Numbered from the stretch's first letter, positions 9,753-20,503 are shown. The stretch: DNA of 64,000 nucleotides from Aliivibrio sp. (GCA_016764915.1 JAESQY010000074.1:18892-82891), one strand, 5' to 3'. A program made the numbers and translations. The notes: a model not told the origin generated them from the letters alone.

Positions 9753-10967
9753 TTACTGAGAGTAGTTATGCAGAAAACGTTCAAGTCGGCCAATCGCCAT
9801 CTCTAAATCATCCACGCGAGGCAGTGTGACAATTCTAAAGTGGTCCGGTTTGTGCCAGTTAAATCCAGTACCTTGCACGAGTAGTACTTTCTCCTGAATT
9901 AAAAAATCCAACACGAATTTCTGATCGTCTTTAATGTTATACATTTTTGGATCGAGTTTAGGGAAGAGATACATTGCCCCCTTCGGTTTAACGCAGCTTA
10001 CTCCAGGTATCTGAGTTAATAGCTCATAAGCACGATCTCTTTGTTCTAGTAAGCGCCCTCCCGGAAGGAGCAGTTCGTTGACACTTTGGTAGCCTCCTAA
10101 TGCGGTTTGTATTGCGTGCTGCATAGGAACATTGGCACATAGCCTCATGGATGAGAGCATCTCTAATCCAGATATGTACTCTTTGGCAAAGTGTTGAGGG
10201 CCTGAAATAAACATCCAACCAGCTCTAAAGCCACATACCCGGTAGGCTTTGGATAGACCATTGAACGTGATGGTTAATACATCTTCTGATAGGGTGGCGA
10301 CAGAGGTATGAATTGCACCGTCGTAGAGTACTTTATCGTAAATCTCATCGGCGAATATAATGAGATCATGCTGGCGAGCAATTTCAACTATTTCTAACAG
10401 GAAATCACGGCTATATACTGCGCCAGTTGGGTTATTAGGGTTAATTAAAATAATGCCCTTGGTTTTTGAAGTTATCTTGCTCTTAATATCATCCAGATCC
10501 GGATACCAATCAGACTCTTCATCACATATGTAGTGAATTGGATTACCACCAGATAAAGAGACTGCTGCGGTCCATAACGGGTAATCAGGTGAAGGGACCA
10601 GCATCTCATCATCATTATTGAGCAGTGCTTGCATTGCCATGACTATTAACTCAGAGGCCCCGTTGCCGATATACACATCTTCCACATCAAGATTAAGTAA
10701 ACCGCGTTTTTGATAGTGCTGTACTACTGCTTTACGAGCGGAGTAAATCCCTTTTGAATCACAATAACCTTGTGAAGTAGGTAAGTTTTTGATGACATCA
10801 ACTAAAATCTCATCCGGGGCATCAAAACCAAATGGGGCGGGATTGCCAATGTTGAGCTTTAGAATTTTATGCCCTTCTTCTTCTAATCGCTTAGCATGTT
10901 TCAATACTGGACCACGAATATCGTAGCAGACATTATTGAGTTTGGATGACATCCCGATATTTTTCAT
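9753..10967 (-). CDS. alaA: Glutamate-pyruvate aminotransferase AlaA
   Basis: PLP-dependent transaminase making L-alanine from pyruvate and glutamate. The 404-residue protein belongs to fold type I, class I: the PLP lysine is in TFNGLSKAYRVCGFRAGW, the ring-stacking aspartate in IFADEIYDKVLYDG, and the NPNNPTGAVY motif precedes it. Length and the N-terminal KLNNVCYDIRGPVLKHA agree with E. coli AlaA (YfbQ), which also lies next to yfbR. It is divergent from the menaquinone operon with 249 bases between them. Confidence 0.93.
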   Translation of the reverse strand: MKNIGMSSKLNNVCYDIRGPVLKHAKRLEEEGHKILKLNIGNPAPFGFDAPDEILVDVIKNLPTSQGYCDSKGIYSARKAVVQHYQKRGLLNLDVEDVYIGNGASELIVMAMQALLNNDDEMLVPSPDYPLWTAAVSLSGGNPIHYICDEESDWYPDLDDIKSKITSKTKGIILINPNNPTGAVYSRDFLLEIVEIARQHDLIIFADEIYDKVLYDGAIHTSVATLSEDVLTITFNGLSKAYRVCGFRAGWMFISGPQHFAKEYISGLEMLSSMRLCANVPMQHAIQTALGGYQSVNELLLPGGRLLEQRDRAYELLTQIPGVSCVKPKGAMYLFPKLDPKMYNIKDDQKFVLDFLIQEKVLLVQGTGFNWHKPDHFRIVTLPRVDDLEMAIGRLERFLHNYSQ

Positions 10968-11216
10968 TGATTTGCCTTGATGACTGTTTATCTATTAACT
11001 TACAAATTACACTATTTTTTCACAACTGAGAACGGTTTTTTAGTAAAATATAGGGATAAATAAACAGGTGAGGGATTTTATCCTAAAGATGAGTGATTTC
11101 TATTATTGAGTATAATTTTTGCCAGTTTCAAGGTTTAATGTAGAATGGTCTGTTCAATTGATTTTTTATTGATACCAAACAATATTTTCTTAAGTGATTA
11201 AGAGAATAATTAGAGC

Positions 11217-12578
11217 ATGGAATTACTTTCGCCAAGGTGGCCAAAAAAGCTGAGAGAGGTAGATTTGTCCGCTTTGCATAATGCGATTCAGTCATTAAAA
11301 GATAAAATTGAACATGCGAAATCATCTGATGTTCGTGTGGACGTAAACCTTGAGTGGTCAGAAGATAAAGACTTGATAGATTGGTTTGACGCTCAGCCAA
11401 TTTTCCCTAAATTTTATTGGCAGTCTCGCAACACTCAGCAAGAGACGATTGCATTAGGTCAGGTGAGAACTTTTACTGACCCTGCCGTTGCTCAAAGTGC
11501 ACTCGGCAATGGTCAGCGCATTTGGGGTGGACGCTCTTTTGATGGTAGAACGTCGAGAAATAGACGCTGTATGTCCTCTTTTTTCTTCTTACCACAGCTT
11601 GAAATTAATCGAACCAATAATGCTTGGCAGCTTGTCGCCAACCTCAGTGATGATAATAGTCAACTATTGAGCCGACTTAGCGCATTGACAGACAATGTTA
11701 CGCCGCTCCATGCGTTAAAATGCAACATCGTTTCGAAAGTGCATGCCCCTGAATTTGCGGATTGGTCAAAGATGGTCAATAAAGCGCTTGATGGCATTAC
11801 AAACAAAATATTCGAGAAAGTGGTACTGGCGAGAAAAACCACCCTAACACTGAGTCATCCGCTCTCCTCCTCTCAATTTCTAAAAGCCAGCCGTAAGGTT
11901 AACACTGACAGTTTTCATTTTATGATGGCGTTAGACCACAAGCACTGCTTTATTGGCTCTACTCCTGAAAGACTCTATGTGAGAAATGGGACTGATATTC
12001 ATACTGAAGCATTAGCGGGCACTATTGGTCGAGGTATTAATGGTTCCGAAGATAATAAATTAGCGACATGGTTATTTAATGATGAAAAGAATCGTTATGA
12101 AAATCATTTAGTGGTTGAGGACATTGTTAGCCGACTCAATAACCACTGCTCGACGGTTCATGTAACCAAAGAACCAGAATTGGTAAAGTTGCGTAAAGTT
12201 CAACATCTTAAACGTGATATTTCTGGTCTGCTTAATAGCGATTTTGGTGATGCTTCTTTGCTTGATAGCTTGCAACCCACCGCTGCGATAGCGGGTTTAC
12301 CACGTGAAGCGGCACTGAATTTTATCGCCGATCATGAACCGTTTGCTCGAGGCTGGTACAGCGGCGCGGTAGGGTTTTTAAGTGAGCAACAGAGCGAGTT
12401 TTGTGTGGCGATTAGAAGCGCATTGGTTAAAGAGAAAGAGTTACATCTTTTTGCGGGTGCTGGAATTGTTCCTGGTTCTAAAGCTGACAGTGAGTGGCAA
12501 GAGCTGGACAGAAAGACCTCTACGCTCTATAGCTTGTTAGAACCTGAGTCGAATTTATCAGAGTCACGTAGCGCATGA
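11217..12578 (+). CDS. menF: Isochorismate synthase MenF
   Basis: Converts chorismate to isochorismate, the first step to menaquinone. The 453-residue protein is a chorismate-utilising enzyme; the C-terminal domain carries EKVVLARKTTLTL, FIGSTPERLY, TEALAGTIGRG and the PTAAIAGLPRE segment, with the catalytic Lys and Glu and the Mg-binding glutamates in these motifs. The N-terminal 150 residues are poorly conserved, as is usual. It is the first gene of menFDHBCE and overlaps menD by four bases (ATGA), suggesting translational coupling. A siderophore-type isochorismate synthase is ruled out by the neighbours. Confidence 0.94.
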   Translation: MELLSPRWPKKLREVDLSALHNAIQSLKDKIEHAKSSDVRVDVNLEWSEDKDLIDWFDAQPIFPKFYWQSRNTQQETIALGQVRTFTDPAVAQSALGNGQRIWGGRSFDGRTSRNRRCMSSFFFLPQLEINRTNNAWQLVANLSDDNSQLLSRLSALTDNVTPLHALKCNIVSKVHAPEFADWSKMVNKALDGITNKIFEKVVLARKTTLTLSHPLSSSQFLKASRKVNTDSFHFMMALDHKHCFIGSTPERLYVRNGTDIHTEALAGTIGRGINGSEDNKLATWLFNDEKNRYENHLVVEDIVSRLNNHCSTVHVTKEPELVKLRKVQHLKRDISGLLNSDFGDASLLDSLQPTAAIAGLPREAALNFIADHEPFARGWYSGAVGFLSEQQSEFCVAIRSALVKEKELHLFAGAGIVPGSKADSEWQELDRKTSTLYSLLEPESNLSESRSA

Positions 12579-14311
12579 GTTGGAAAGCGCAACAGGCAAG
12601 TCTCAACCGATTGTGGGCGGCCTTAATTATTGAAGAGCTGACGCGTTGTGGTGTTAAACATCTCTGCTTAGCGCCAGGTTCTCGTTCAACTCCATTAGCC
12701 ATAGCGGCTTCAAAGAACAGTAACCTCTCTTTACATACGCATTTTGATGAGCGTGGGTTGGGTTTTTTTGCGTTAGGTTTAGCAAAAGTTGAATCGAACG
12801 CGGTGGCGGTTGTTGTCACTTCAGGCACCGCTGTTGCAAATTTATTACCCTGTGTGGTTGAGTCGGGGTTAACCAAAGAGAAGCTAATTCTGTTAACCTC
12901 AGACCGTCCTGTTGATCAGATTGATTGCGGTGCTAACCAAGCTATCAACCAAACTGGGATTTTCTCATCTCATGTGACGACATCATTTAATTTACCTAGC
13001 CCTACATTAACCATCTCTCCATGCTGGTTATTGAGTGCTATTGATAAGTTGATGTCTGAACAATCCGCCCAAGGCGGTTCACTCCATATAAATTGTCCCT
13101 ATCCTGAACCGTTGTATGGGGATGATGTCGACTTTGCTAACTATCTAGTGCCGTTATTACACTGGCAGCACTCTCACCAACCTTTTGTCAGTATCATTGA
13201 GCCCCAGCAGACTATCGCCATTGCAGATGATTGGCATCAAATGATAAAAACACGCGGTGTGATTGTCGCCGGGAAACTTACGAGTGCAGAATTAACAGCC
13301 GTAAGAGTGTTGGCCAAAAGCTTACAATGGCCACTGCTTCTTGATCCTCAGGCCTGTGGTAGCTCAGAATGGGCGCACTATGACTTATGGTTACAGAATC
13401 AAGCCTGTTGCACAAAATTAGAACAAGCTCAATCTCTATTGCAAGTCGGCGCAAGGGTGGTATCGAAACGCCTTGGCCAGTTTATTGAAAAACAGCCGTG
13501 GTTAAATCATTGGATGGTGACGCCACACTCTGGATTGTTGGTTGCTTCACATCAGCCTCATCACCGTATCAACCATAATATTTTGGATTGGCTAAATAGC
13601 TATCAACTTTGGTTAGACAGTGCGGTTAAGTTTGAGTGTTCATCAATGGGTTGGGCCGATGAGTTAATTGAGAGTAGTGACCAAGTTAAAGCGCTATGTG
13701 TGTGCTCTACACTATACTCTGAAAAACTGAGCGAGTTAAGCTTTGCCACTAGCCTTGAGAGTGTTATAGCGGAGAATACAACCCTATTTATTGGTAACAG
13801 CCTGATCATTCGTTTAGTCGACATGGTGTCATGCTTGCCAGACCTTGCTGTTTACTCTAATCGCGGCGCGTCAGGAATTGATGGTTTAATCGCCACAGCA
13901 GCAGGGATACAGTGTGCTAATAAGCAGCCATTACTCTGTCTAATAGGAGACACCTCTCTACTGTATGACCTCAATTCATTGCCTCTGTTGGCCAAGAATG
14001 ACTCTCCAACCGTCATCGTGGTAACCAACAATGATGGTGGTGCTATTTTTGATCTTTTACCGGTGAGTGAGCAGCAAAAAGAGTCGCTGTATCGTATGCC
14101 ACATGGTTTTGAGTTTTCACACGCTGCTGCGATGTTCGGTATCGACTATTGTCAGCCAGAGACATTGTCAGCGGCGATTAATGCGGTCCGTGACGGGCTT
14201 TCATCAACCAGTAATCAGACACGACTGGTTGAGATTAAAACGTCGCCGGGACAAGCAGGTATCGAGCTAAAGACGCTGTTTTCGGTTATTCAACATGCTT
14301 CTATTCTCTAA
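12575..14311 (+). CDS. menD: SEPHCHC synthase MenD
   Basis: Thiamine-diphosphate enzyme that adds a 2-oxoglutarate-derived succinyl group to isochorismate. The 578-residue protein shows CLAPGSRSTPLAIAA at the N-terminus, the activating glutamate region HTHFDERGLGFFALGLAK, and the ThDP/Mg motif starting at GDTSLLYDLNSLPLL and running to NNDGGAIFDLLP. It overlaps menF upstream by 4 bases and menH downstream by 17 bases. Confidence 0.95.
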   Translation: MSWKAQQASLNRLWAALIIEELTRCGVKHLCLAPGSRSTPLAIAASKNSNLSLHTHFDERGLGFFALGLAKVESNAVAVVVTSGTAVANLLPCVVESGLTKEKLILLTSDRPVDQIDCGANQAINQTGIFSSHVTTSFNLPSPTLTISPCWLLSAIDKLMSEQSAQGGSLHINCPYPEPLYGDDVDFANYLVPLLHWQHSHQPFVSIIEPQQTIAIADDWHQMIKTRGVIVAGKLTSAELTAVRVLAKSLQWPLLLDPQACGSSEWAHYDLWLQNQACCTKLEQAQSLLQVGARVVSKRLGQFIEKQPWLNHWMVTPHSGLLVASHQPHHRINHNILDWLNSYQLWLDSAVKFECSSMGWADELIESSDQVKALCVCSTLYSEKLSELSFATSLESVIAENTTLFIGNSLIIRLVDMVSCLPDLAVYSNRGASGIDGLIATAAGIQCANKQPLLCLIGDTSLLYDLNSLPLLAKNDSPTVIVVTNNDGGAIFDLLPVSEQQKESLYRMPHGFEFSHAAAMFGIDYCQPETLSAAINAVRDGLSSTSNQTRLVEIKTSPGQAGIELKTLFSVIQHASIL

Positions 14312-15083
14312 TACCTTCGGACAAGGTAACCCCAACAGCCCTCGTCGCCCAACCGTTGTTTTTTTACACGGTTTTTTAGGCAACTCGAAAGATTGGTCTT
14401 CGGTTATTCAACAAGTGAGTCAAACTCACCAATGTATAGCGATAGACCTGCCGGGTCATGGTTACAGTAGCGCAATTAGCGCTATCAACTTTGACCATAT
14501 TCAGACACTTATTGCACAAACATTGATGCAAAGAGGGATCACTGAAGCGGTGTTTGTCGGTTACTCATTAGGCGCTAGAGTCTTAATGAATATAGTTTCT
14601 TATCCGAATGCCTCTTGGCAATGTGATTTGCGAGGAGTCATGTTGGAAGGTGGACATTTTGGTCTTGATAAAGATCAACGTGAGAGTCGTTATCGCAGTG
14701 ATCAACAGTGGGCAAAACAATTTAGGGGTAGGCCTATTGAGCAAGTCTTACAGAGTTGGTACCAACAAACCGTTTTTTCCTCATTAAGTGATCACCAGCG
14801 GCAAACATTGATTGATCAACGTAAACATAACCGTGGAGAGAGAGTGGCTGAAATGTTGGAGGCCGCATCGTTGGCCAAGCAGCAGAACTTACTGCCACAG
14901 CTGCAGCAATCTTCAATCTCGTTGCACTATGTGTGTGGCGATAACGATATGAAATTTCAGCAGCTTGCTATTAAAAGCCAATTAGAGTTGTCTATTATTG
15001 ATGATGCTGGACACAATGCACATAACGAACAACCAGAGCTGTTTAGTCGACAGCTATTACATTATTTAGAACAAGTAGGTTAA
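14295..15083 (+). CDS. menH: SHCHC synthase MenH (alpha/beta hydrolase)
   Basis: Eliminates pyruvate from the MenD product to give 2-succinyl-6-hydroxy-2,4-cyclohexadiene-1-carboxylate. The 262-residue alpha/beta hydrolase has an oxyanion [10 protein letters not shown], the nucleophile serine in VGYSLGARV, the acid in VCGDNDMKF and the catalytic histidine in [11 protein letters not shown]. The start ATG lies inside the end of menD. The next gene, menB, begins only four bases after its stop. Confidence 0.93.
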   Translation: MLLFSNTFGQGNPNSPRRPTVVFLHGFLGNSKDWSSVIQQVSQTHQCIAIDLPGHGYSSAISAINFDHIQTLIAQTLMQRGITEAVFVGYSLGARVLMNIVSYPNASWQCDLRGVMLEGGHFGLDKDQRESRYRSDQQWAKQFRGRPIEQVLQSWYQQTVFSSLSDHQRQTLIDQRKHNRGERVAEMLEAASLAKQQNLLPQLQQSSISLHYVCGDNDMKFQQLAIKSQLELSIIDDAGHNAHNEQPELFSRQLLHYLEQVG

Positions 15084-15087
15084 TAAC

Positions 15088-15954
15088 ATGGCGAGAACCG
15101 TAGGAATTTCAGAAGAAGAGCTATATGCCGCAATCAACTGGACCGATTGCACAGCAGACTATGAAGATATTCATTATCACAAGTCCGCAGACGGCATCGC
15201 TAAAATCACCATTGCTCGGCCACAAGTGAGAAACGCATTTCGCCCGGGAACTGTCAAAGAGATGATTAACGCGCTAGCGGATGCTAGATACGACGAAAAT
15301 GTCGGTGTGGTTATTTTAACAGGTTTAGGCGAAGACGCTTTCTGCTCCGGTGGTGATCAGAAAATTCGTGGTGACTACGGTGGTTATAAGGATGACTCAG
15401 GAACTCATCACCTGAATGTGCTCGATTTCCAACGTCAAATTCGCACTTGTCCTAAACCAGTGATCGCTGCAGTGGCGGGTTATGCGGTAGGTGGTGGACA
15501 TGTTCTGCATATGATGTGTGACCTTACTATTGCTGCTGAAAATGCACAGTTTGGTCAAACGGGCCCTAAAGTAGGTTCTTTTGATGGTGGCTGGGGCGCT
15601 TCATACATGGCCCGTATCGTGGGTCAAAAGAAGGCGCGTGAAATTTGGTTTTTATGTCGTTTCTATGATGCACAAGAAGCTCTGGACATGGGGCTGGTTA
15701 ATACGGTTGTTCCACTGCAAGATTTGGAAAAAGAGACCATCAGATGGTGCCGCGAAGTATTACAACATAGCCCAATGGCACTGCGCTGTTTAAAAGCGGC
15801 CTTAAATGCGGATTGTGACGGTCAAGCAGGTTTACAGGAGCTTGCTGGCAATGCGACCATGATGTTCTATATGACGGAAGAGGGGCAAGAGGGGCGTAAT
15901 GCATTTAATGAAAAACGTCGACCAAACTTTAACAAATTTCCTCGCAATCCATAA
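15088..15954 (+). CDS. menB: 1,4-dihydroxy-2-naphthoyl-CoA synthase MenB
   Basis: Crotonase-fold enzyme that closes the second ring of menaquinone from o-succinylbenzoyl-CoA. At 288 residues it has the usual length, with the CoA-oxyanion motif [34 protein letters not shown], and the active-site segment [18 protein letters not shown], whose aspartate and preceding serine are MenB-specific. The C-terminal [20 protein letters not shown] is diagnostic. It is out of pathway order in the operon, as in E. coli. Confidence 0.96.
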   Translation: MARTVGISEEELYAAINWTDCTADYEDIHYHKSADGIAKITIARPQVRNAFRPGTVKEMINALADARYDENVGVVILTGLGEDAFCSGGDQKIRGDYGGYKDDSGTHHLNVLDFQRQIRTCPKPVIAAVAGYAVGGGHVLHMMCDLTIAAENAQFGQTGPKVGSFDGGWGASYMARIVGQKKAREIWFLCRFYDAQEALDMGLVNTVVPLQDLEKETIRWCREVLQHSPMALRCLKAALNADCDGQAGLQELAGNATMMFYMTEEGQEGRNAFNEKRRPNFNKFPRNP

Positions 15955-15969
15955 TTAAGAGCGAACCCT

Positions 15970-16944
15970 ATGCGAACTGCAAAACTGTACCAATATCAAT
16001 TGCCAATGGACAGCGGTGTCATTTTGCGCGATCAGCGTTTAACGACTCGTGAAGGTTGGATTGTTGAGTTACAACAAGGTGAATGTATTGGCCGTGGTGA
16101 AATTGCTCCTCTGCCTGGATTTAGTCACGAAACTGCTGAGCAAGCAGGTGAACAAGCGCTACAATTTCTTGAGCAGTGGATATCTGGTGAGACGTTAATG
16201 TTATCTACGGCACTACCATCCGTTGCTTTTGGCATCAGTATGGCCCAGTTAGAACTTGCGGGTGGACTGCCTGATGATGCGAATTTCGCTACTGCGCCAC
16301 TTTGCACTGGTGATCCAGATGATTTAGTGATTAAGCTTGATCAAATGGATGGAACCAAAGTGGCCAAAATTAAGGTCGGAATGTATGAAGCGGTACGTGA
16401 TGGTATGGTGGCCAATATGTTCTTTGATGCGATTCCTGATCTCACTTTGCGTTTAGATGCTAATCGAGGCTGGACGCCAATTAAAGCGCGTCAATTTGCC
16501 AAGTATATTCAGCCTCATCACCGTTCGAAAATCGAATTTTTAGAAGAGCCTTGCAAAAAACCGCAAGACAGTCTTGAGTTTGCTCAAGAGAGTGGCATCG
16601 CCATTGCTTGGGATGAAACTGTGCGAGATGAGGGTTTTGAAGTAAAAGCACAACAGGGAGTGGTGGCCATTATTATCAAACCAACATTGATTGGCTCAGT
16701 GGAAAAATGCCAACAGCTCATTCAGCAGGCGCATCAACAAGGGCTAATTGCCGTTATCAGCTCCAGTATTGAGAGCAGCTTGGGTTTGAATCAACTAGCA
16801 AGGCTCGCCAATTGGTTAACACCAGAAGTGACTCCGGGCTTAGATACTGTTGATATGTTTCAGCAGCAGTTAGAGACACCTTGGCCAAATTCGTCATTAC
16901 CATTGATCCGCCTGTCAGATCTTACTCTGTATTGGAATAAATAG
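15970..16944 (+). CDS. menC: o-Succinylbenzoate synthase MenC
   Basis: Enolase-superfamily dehydratase forming o-succinylbenzoate. The 324-residue protein carries the catalytic lysine in AKIKVGM, the metal ligands in LRLDANRGW, EFLEEP and AWDETVRDE, and the second lysine in IIIKPTLIGS. It lies between menB and menE with gaps of 15 and 3 bases. Confidence 0.94.
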   Translation: MRTAKLYQYQLPMDSGVILRDQRLTTREGWIVELQQGECIGRGEIAPLPGFSHETAEQAGEQALQFLEQWISGETLMLSTALPSVAFGISMAQLELAGGLPDDANFATAPLCTGDPDDLVIKLDQMDGTKVAKIKVGMYEAVRDGMVANMFFDAIPDLTLRLDANRGWTPIKARQFAKYIQPHHRSKIEFLEEPCKKPQDSLEFAQESGIAIAWDETVRDEGFEVKAQQGVVAIIIKPTLIGSVEKCQQLIQQAHQQGLIAVISSSIESSLGLNQLARLANWLTPEVTPGLDTVDMFQQQLETPWPNSSLPLIRLSDLTLYWNK

Positions 16945-16947
16945 TCG

Positions 16948-18339
16948 ATGGCAGACATTGAGCACGGCTTTACGACTTGGCCGTGGCAGCACTGGACAAA
17001 AGAGCGGCCCGATGAGGTCGCTCTCTCTTTTGGCAATACTTCAGTTACTTGGTTGCAGCTGTCTAGCAAAGTTGAAGGCGTTGCTGGTGGCTTGATTAAG
17101 CAAGGAGTGAAAAGGGATGAAATCGTCGTTGCAGTTTCAGATAATCGCATTGAACTGATCTGGTTGCATTTAGCGGCACTACGAGTAGGGGCTAGATTTG
17201 TCGCGCTACCTGCTCGAATATCGGATGCGGAGTTAATTGAAAAGCTCCATACTCTATCAGCTCATTATATATGGTTAGAGAAGTCAGACAGAGAGATCAA
17301 TATTGAATATCGGCCGCTGGAACTGATTTCAAGCAGTCAGTGTGTGATACCTGTGACTTGGCAACCGACTAGAGCGGCGAGTTTGGTCTTTACATCGGGA
17401 TCGACTGGAAAGCCAAAAGCGGTGGTACATAGTATCAATAATCACCTCTACTCTGCAGTGGGTATGCTGAGTATGATGAGCTTTTCTGAACAAGATTCCT
17501 GGTTATTATCTTTGCCGTTATCACATGTTTCTGGCTTAGCTATCGTATGGCGCTGGCTAACGGCTGGTGGAAAATTGGTATTAACCAAGAGAGACGAACT
17601 GCTGAGCGCCCTTTCTACTGTGACGCACGCTTCTCTAGTGCCGACCCAATTGCAACGACTACTGCAAACAAGTAAGGCAAATGAAGCAACTTGTCTTAAG
17701 CAGGTACTTCTAGGTGGAAGCTCTATTCCCGTTGAGTTGGTGGCGCAGGCGAAGTTGCAAGGAATCGATTGTTGGGTTGGTTATGGAATGACAGAAATGG
17801 CATCAACGGTGGCAGCAAAACGGGCTGATTCAACATCAGGCGTCGGGCAAGTGATTCCCAACCGGCATATCCGTTTTCGAGACCAAGAAATTCAAGTCAG
17901 TGGTAAATCGCTCTGTCTTGGTTACTTAGTGGGTCAGAAGATTCTTACTGTCTGTGACGACGATGGTTGGTTAGCTACGAAAGATCTTGGCTGTGCGAAT
18001 GAAGGGGAACTGTTTATCCTTGGTCGCAAAGACAACATGTTTATCTCTGGAGGGGAGAATATCCATCCTGAAGAGATAGAGTCTGTGCTTTTAACCTATC
18101 CTGACATTAGCCGTGTGGTTGTGATTGGTGTTGACAGTGAAGAGTATGGAGAGCGCCCCGTTGCGGTAGTAGAGAGTTGTACAGCGCTAGATACTGAGCA
18201 GCTCAATCGTTTTTTAGAGGGGCGATTAGACAAAATAAAGTGGCCTGACCGCTACTACCCACTACCGAGCGAACTGCAATTGTCAGAGGTTAAAATTAAT
18301 CGAAACGCAGTGAAATCTTGGTTGTTAACACAGCACTAG
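16948..18339 (+). CDS. menE: o-Succinylbenzoate-CoA ligase MenE
   Basis: Adenylate-forming enzyme that activates o-succinylbenzoate with CoA. The 463-residue protein has the P-loop VFTSGSTGKPKAVVHS, the A5-type GYGMTEMAST, and the hinge and C-terminal domain motif GRKDNMFISGGENIHPEE; the C-terminal catalytic lysine is likely in SEVKINRNAVK. It is the last gene of the men operon and ends three bases from the convergent transporter gene, with no obvious terminator between. Confidence 0.94.
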   Translation: MADIEHGFTTWPWQHWTKERPDEVALSFGNTSVTWLQLSSKVEGVAGGLIKQGVKRDEIVVAVSDNRIELIWLHLAALRVGARFVALPARISDAELIEKLHTLSAHYIWLEKSDREINIEYRPLELISSSQCVIPVTWQPTRAASLVFTSGSTGKPKAVVHSINNHLYSAVGMLSMMSFSEQDSWLLSLPLSHVSGLAIVWRWLTAGGKLVLTKRDELLSALSTVTHASLVPTQLQRLLQTSKANEATCLKQVLLGGSSIPVELVAQAKLQGIDCWVGYGMTEMASTVAAKRADSTSGVGQVIPNRHIRFRDQEIQVSGKSLCLGYLVGQKILTVCDDDGWLATKDLGCANEGELFILGRKDNMFISGGENIHPEEIESVLLTYPDISRVVVIGVDSEEYGERPVAVVESCTALDTEQLNRFLEGRLDKIKWPDRYYPLPSELQLSEVKINRNAVKSWLLTQH

Positions 18340-18341
18340 CC

Positions 18342-19658
18342 TCACGGCTTTATTTTCAATAGAGCGAACAACCGGTCAGTGAAAATGGGTGTTTGATAAA
18401 ACAGATACCCTGTAAATAGTAAATTTCCTACTGCCAGAGCGGCAAAAAATAGCGGGATAGTTAACTGTAGTAAATGCAGAAAAACGACGGCTAGAATCGC
18501 ACTCACTACCATGAAAATGGCATTATAAATATTATTAGCGGCAATGACTTGCGCACGTTGGTTACTCCGCGCTCGCTGCTGAATCACAGTATAGAGCGGT
18601 ACAATGTAAATTCCCCCCGATACTCCCAGTAGCAATAGGCTGATAAACAGAGGAAATAACTCAAGTGAGGTCATAAATTGGGTGGCACTGAGTACACTGT
18701 GTGCTTGTTCTGGTGTAAACCAGTATAGATTGATACCAAATATGGTCATACCCAAGCTTCCTATTGGCACAATGCCAAGCTCTAGTTTTCCCCTTGAAAT
18801 TTTATTGCAAAGTAACGAGCCGATAGCAATACCAATCGAAAAGAGTGCAAGCAGTACAGACACCACACTTGGTGAGCCATTCAAATGCATTTTAGTGAAG
18901 TTGGGAAACTGAGTTAAGTAACTGGCACCAAGAAACCAAAACCAACTGATGGCCATGATGGCTTGGAAGACTATTTTGTCAGAGCGAGCGATCTTTAAAC
19001 TGTTTCTGGTGTGTAATAGTGGATTCCAGCTTTGCAGTGGAGGCATCTTTTCAGGCGTGGCTTTTGGTATAAAACGACTGGAAATGTAGCCAATAAGTGC
19101 AAATAAAAGACATGAAAATGCAACAATATAATTACTGTAAGGTGATGATGCAATGATGCCAGCCCCTAATGTACCGAGTAAAATGGCGAGGAAGGTGCCA
19201 GTTTCAACTAGAGCATTACCTTGTATCAACTCTGTTTGGTCAAGGTGCTGAGGTAAAATCGCGTATTTGATTGGTCCAAAAAAAGCCGATTGGCTACCCA
19301 TCAAAAACAGTAAAAATAGCAGTAGCCAATAACTTTGAGCCATGAAGGCAAATGCAGCAACACTCATGATAATAATTTCGGCAAATTTTATCTTTCTAAT
19401 AAGTGCTGATTTTTCATGTCTATCCGCTATCACCCCCGCAGATGCTGAGAAGATGAAAAAGGGCAAAATAAACAGACCCGCGGCCAAATTGATATAAAGT
19501 GTTGAAGAGATAGGTTGTTGTTCAATGCTGGCATACGCGACGAGAAGAAGTAGGACATTCTTAAAAATATTATCATTAAATGCCCCCATTGCTTGGGTAA
19601 TAAAGTATGGAAGAAATCGACGCGAGCGAAGTAACGGGGTTGATGCCTGATTATGCAT
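18342..19658 (-). CDS. LplT-like major facilitator transporter
   Basis: Membrane transporter of the lysophospholipid-transporter (LplT) branch of the major facilitator superfamily, which in E. coli flips lysophospholipids inward for re-acylation. The 438-residue protein has about 12 hydrophobic segments, the branch-typical N-terminus QAMGAFNDNIFKNVLLLL and the loop ADRHEKSALIRKIK. E. coli lplT is paired with the acyltransferase aas; no aas is present here, so the substrate is inferred only. I chose ATG 19658, which has AAGGA upstream; a TTG at 19709 would add 17 unlikely residues. Confidence 0.72.
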   Translation of the reverse strand: MHNQASTPLLRSRRFLPYFITQAMGAFNDNIFKNVLLLLVAYASIEQQPISSTLYINLAAGLFILPFFIFSASAGVIADRHEKSALIRKIKFAEIIIMSVAAFAFMAQSYWLLLFLLFLMGSQSAFFGPIKYAILPQHLDQTELIQGNALVETGTFLAILLGTLGAGIIASSPYSNYIVAFSCLLFALIGYISSRFIPKATPEKMPPLQSWNPLLHTRNSLKIARSDKIVFQAIMAISWFWFLGASYLTQFPNFTKMHLNGSPSVVSVLLALFSIGIAIGSLLCNKISRGKLELGIVPIGSLGMTIFGINLYWFTPEQAHSVLSATQFMTSLELFPLFISLLLLGVSGGIYIVPLYTVIQQRARSNQRAQVIAANNIYNAIFMVVSAILAVVFLHLLQLTIPLFFAALAVGNLLFTGYLFYQTPIFTDRLFALLKIKP

Positions 19659-19900
19659 ATTATAAATGAGTCCTTTATTAACAAGCGTTTGACTGTTTAT
19701 TGACCACAATTGTTACTATTCAGTGTGAAGTTGCTTGATGATTTGGTCAAGTGTTTTACTCGTTATGGTCTCTTGGTGTATGAGGATCACTTTTTTACGA
19801 TATTTTCTCAAAATAAAATTGAAATGGTTGATCTGATTCGGGGTTTTTACATAAATATGTGTCTATGCTTATTAGCAACGTTAAACAATAAGGAAGAGTA

Positions 19901-20149
19901 ATGCCTTTTAATTCAGAAATTGCCAACGAAATGAGCCTGCTTACCGAATTCTCACTAGATAGCTCACAAGCAGGACTGAAAGTTCATAATGACGCATCTG
20001 CTGATACGATTTCTGCGATGACACGTCTTTTTAATAAAGGTTTAGTGACACAAAATGATGGCGGGTATTTAACAAACTTAGGTAGAGATGCCGCGGAACA
20101 TGCACATGGAGCCATCCAAATTTTAGCGTCTCATAAAGTTAGCGCTTAA
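19901..20149 (+). CDS. Conserved small protein, TIGR02647-like
   Basis: Protein of unknown function, 82 residues, resembling a family known as TIGR02647 in Vibrio and Pseudomonas. Visible features are an N-terminal helix (EIANEMSLLTEFSL), a middle resembling a winged-helix core (ADTISAMTRLFNKGLVTQ) and the conserved end GGYLTNLGRDAAEHA. That pattern (helix, then a hairpin like a wing) suggests a small MarR/PadR-like fold, but no function is known. The start has AAGGAAGAG five bases upstream. The 240 bases before it are AT-rich and hold its promoter region and that of the divergent transporter. Confidence 0.75.
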   Translation: MPFNSEIANEMSLLTEFSLDSSQAGLKVHNDASADTISAMTRLFNKGLVTQNDGGYLTNLGRDAAEHAHGAIQILASHKVSA

Positions 20150-20158
20150 TGTTGGTTT

Positions 20159-20182
20159 GAATTTAGCAAGGATGCTAAATTC
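20159..20182 (+). terminator. Inverted repeat after the TIGR02647-like gene
   Basis: GAATTTAGCA and TGCTAAATTC form a perfect ten-base stem with loop AGGA, ten bases after the stop codon. The tail TCTCTCTG is only moderately T-rich, so termination is likely but not certain. Confidence 0.55.
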
Positions 20183-20503
20183 TCTCTGCCACCCCCCTCT
20201 GTAATCGATAGCTACTCACTCTGTAATTCTGTTTATCTCACCGAAATCGCCTCTTTTTTAAGCTTATTTCTTATGAATTGTCTCTTTATTGATGTTTTTG
20301 TTTTTTGAATACTTAAGTTTTAGTGATCCAGTTAACAAAATGGCGATTGTTTAACAGTGAATAACGTTGACTTAATATGCATAATTCTAGAATCAACAAC
20401 ACTGCTTTTTGGTTTATTGTTAGAGTGTGAGAATAAACGTGAATATTTACTCGTTTCGACTTATTTAGCTGAAACCAAACTCATAATCTAGTGGAATTAT
20501 AAG

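Noticed and set aside
19710..19901. Possible 63-residue protein before the TIGR02647-like gene
   Set aside because: It occupies the divergent promoter region, lacks a ribosome site, and its product has no recognisable pattern.
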